Shown here: positions 3,951 to 5,309 of the stretch, one piece after another
How positions within the stretch are numbered: the first letter of the stretch is position 1
Layout of the letters: each line of letters begins with the position of its first letter
Source: Paracoccaceae bacterium
Lineage (GTDB): Bacteria; Pseudomonadota; Alphaproteobacteria; Rhodobacterales; Rhodobacteraceae
Direction: 5' to 3'
DNA length: 5,309 bases
Assembly (NCBI GenBank): GCA_003511785.1
Contig: DOIS01000128.1
Span: 9,440 to 14,748, forward strand
Notes under the pieces: model-generated
What the model saw: only the letters and a program-made list of their open reading frames with translations
What the model was told of the DNA's origin: nothing
Database searches by the model: none
Translations under genes and position numbers: made by a program

Positions 3951-5057
3951 ATGACAATGACCAAGACGAAGGGCGCGGCGACCGCGCTCCCTTTGAACGC
4001 GATTCTGGATGGCGACTGCATCGAGGTGATGAACGGTCTGCCTGAGGCATCGGTGGACCTGATCTTCGCCGATCCGCCCTACAACCTGCAACTCAAGGGC
4101 CAGTTGCACCGTCCGGACAACAGCCAGGTGGACGCGGTCGACGATCATTGGGACCAGTTCGACAGTTTCGCGGCCTATGACGGTTTCACCCGCGCTTGGC
4201 TGAAGGCCGCGCGGCGGCTGCTCAAGCCCGACGGGGCGATCTGGGTGATCGGGTCCTATCACAACATCTTCCGCGTGGGTGCCGCGATCCAGGACGCGGG
4301 GTTCTGGATTCTCAACGATGTGGTGTGGCGCAAGTCGAACCCGATGCCGAATTTCCGCGGCAAGCGGTTCACCAACGCGCATGAGACGATGATCTGGGCC
4401 TCGAAATCGCAGGCCGGTAAATACACCTTCAACTACGAGGCCTTGAAAGCCCTGAACGAGGGCGTGCAGATGCGCTCGGACTGGGTGTTGCCGATCTGCA
4501 CCGGGCATGAACGGCTCAAGGACGAGAACGGCGAGAAGGCGCATCCCACGCAGAAACCCGAGGGGCTGCTGCACCGGGTTCTGGTGGGCTCGACCAACCC
4601 GGGCGACGTGGTGCTCGACCCGTTCTTCGGCACTGGCACAACCGGCGCGGTGGCCAAGATGCTGGGCCGAGAGTTCATCGGGATCGAGCGCGAGGAGAGC
4701 TATCGCCGCGTGGCCGAGGCGCGCATCGCCAAGGTGCGCAAGTTCGACCGCGAGGCGTTGCAGGTCAGCGCCTCGAAACGGGCCGAACCGCGCGTGCCCT
4801 TCGGCCAGCTGGTCGAGCGCGGGATGCTGCGCCCGGGCGAAGAGCTTTACTCGATGAACAAGCGCTACAAGGCCAAGGTCCGTGCCGACGGCACCCTGAT
4901 CGGCGGCGAGGTGCGCGGCTCGATCCACCAGGTGGGCGCGCATCTGGAAAACGCGCCGTCCTGCAATGGCTGGACATACTGGTGCTTCAAGCGCGACGGA
5001 AAAACCGTTCCGATCGACGTGCTGCGCCAGCAGATCCGGGCCGAACTGCACAACTGA
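3951..5057 (+). CDS. ccrM: CcrM-type adenine-N6 DNA methyltransferase (recognises GANTC)
   Basis: A 368-residue protein of normal CcrM length. Motifs come in beta-class order: the catalytic DPPY at 41-44 (FADPPYNLQL), then the target-recognition region, then the SAM-binding DPFFGTGTTG at 223-232. HPTQKPEGLL (198-207) is the conserved helix before the SAM site. After about residue 271 comes the C-terminal extension typical of CcrM (RAMA-type domain), with VPFGQLVERGMLRPGEELYS and the NGWTYW motif (339-344) that in Caulobacter CcrM is needed for DNA binding and strand separation. It methylates the adenine of GANTC after replication and thereby resets hemimethylated promoters in the cell cycle. 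No restriction enzyme lies beside it, so it is a solitary methylase. ATG 3951 follows GAGG by 6 nt; ATG 3957 is a possible alternative. It is closed by a strong terminator, and GANTC sites in its own upstream region suggest feedback. Confidence 0.97.
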   Translation: MTMTKTKGAATALPLNAILDGDCIEVMNGLPEASVDLIFADPPYNLQLKGQLHRPDNSQVDAVDDHWDQFDSFAAYDGFTRAWLKAARRLLKPDGAIWVIGSYHNIFRVGAAIQDAGFWILNDVVWRKSNPMPNFRGKRFTNAHETMIWASKSQAGKYTFNYEALKALNEGVQMRSDWVLPICTGHERLKDENGEKAHPTQKPEGLLHRVLVGSTNPGDVVLDPFFGTGTTGAVAKMLGREFIGIEREESYRRVAEARIAKVRKFDREALQVSASKRAEPRVPFGQLVERGMLRPGEELYSMNKRYKAKVRADGTLIGGEVRGSIHQVGAHLENAPSCNGWTYWCFKRDGKTVPIDVLRQQIRAELHN

Positions 5058-5108
5058 TCACACCAATACCGCCGGTGCCTGTGGCCTGACACATGGTACC
5101 AAGCCTTG

Positions 5109-5140
5109 CCCCGCCGAACCCGGCGGGGTCTTTTGTTTTT
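5109..5140 (+). terminator. Strong intrinsic terminator after ccrM
   Basis: CCCCGCCG (5109-5116) and CGGCGGGG (5121-5128) form a perfect 8-bp stem with loop AACC, followed by TCTTTTGTTTTT. It lies 51 nt after the ccrM stop and has the clearest terminator form in the window. Confidence 0.93.
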
Positions 5141-5176
5141 GGCCCCGTGATGTTTGGATGGTGCGACCCCATATCC

Positions 5177-5188
5177 CGCTACATAGCG
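5177..5188. repeat. Short inverted repeat CGCTA-CA-TAGCG
   Basis: Perfect 5-bp arms with a 2-nt centre, directly before the Shine-Dalgarno of the gene starting at 5203. It could be a small operator; it is too short to judge further. Confidence 0.25.
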
Positions 5189-5202
5189 AGGGAGCATCAG
5201 AA

Positions 5203-5309
5203 ATGTCTGATACCACGGCCAGCCAATCCCGGCTTCAGCGGTTTTTCGTGACCACGCCGGACAAATCCAATTTGGACAACAAATACACCGAAGCCGCGCT
5301 GGAACGGCA
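5203..5309 (+). CDS. Unidentified protein, N-terminal 35 codons (cut by window edge)
   Basis: ATG 5203 follows a good Shine-Dalgarno (GAGGGAG, 5188-5194) by 8 nt, and the frame stays open to the window edge. The visible N-terminus begins MSDTTASQSRLQRFF and continues with a hydrophilic, charged stretch (PDKSNLDNKYTEAALER). It has no signal peptide and no membrane segment so far. I do not recognise the family from this fragment. It is separated from ccrM by the terminator at 5109-5140, so it should have its own promoter within 5141-5202. I see only weak candidates there, for example CATATC at 5170-5175 as a -10. Confidence 0.72.
   Translation, partial: MSDTTASQSRLQRFFVTTPDKSNLDNKYTEAALER

Noticed and set aside
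3897..5051. A 384-codon open frame on the minus strand opposite ccrM
   Set aside because: ccrM has all its motifs on the plus strand. The antisense translation is low-complexity, rich in Arg/His/Val/Leu, with no recognisable domain, as expected for a shadow frame in GC-rich DNA.

Overview
The window looks like chromosomal DNA of an alphaproteobacterium, most likely of the Rhodobacteraceae (roseobacter/Paracoccus-like). It is GC-rich, and it carries rnhB directly followed by a CcrM-type cell-cycle adenine methyltransferase with its C-terminal RAMA-type domain and GANTC sites in its control region. It also encodes several small secreted proteins of a kind I associate with that family. Assignment below family level is not possible from this stretch. 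No mobile element, integrase, CRISPR array or phage gene is visible, so this is a conserved chromosomal region, not a genomic island.

Layout. Positions 1-1350 (minus strand) hold a two-gene unit: a LacI-family regulator resembling GntR of gluconate metabolism, followed 3 nt later by the start of an AlkX/YcaQ-like DNA glycosylase gene that runs off the left edge. Positions 1351-1469 are a divergent control region, with a candidate promoter and GntR-like operator for the regulator and a candidate stable-RNA promoter for a plus-strand tRNA-Arg(CCU) at 1470-1546. Positions 1564-2533 (minus strand) hold two overlapping genes. The first encodes a small secreted two-cysteine protein. The second encodes a two-TM inner-membrane protein whose cytoplasmic C-terminus is an OmpR/PhoB-type winged helix, which makes it a predicted membrane-bound transcription factor. 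This pair is the least described part of the window. Positions 2534-2704 are a second divergent control region with three inverted repeats in a row. Positions 2705-3160 (plus strand) encode a secreted six-cysteine protein, closed by a UUCG-loop terminator.

Positions 3229-5057 (plus strand) hold rnhB and ccrM. The 89-nt gap between them contains a promoter-like sequence and one copy of an imperfect direct repeat whose other copy covers the end of rnhB. Each copy contains exactly one GANTC site, the recognition sequence of CcrM itself, which points to methylation feedback on ccrM. A strong intrinsic terminator follows ccrM at 5109-5140. At 5203 the N-terminus of another gene begins, too short to identify.

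Functionally, rnhB (ribonucleotide and primer removal) and ccrM (post-replicative adenine methylation) are both linked to replication, and the glycosylase adds a DNA repair activity. The membrane winged-helix protein with its overlapping secreted partner looks like a one-component envelope-sensing system with the opposite topology to ToxR. Its signal and targets cannot be read from the sequence.
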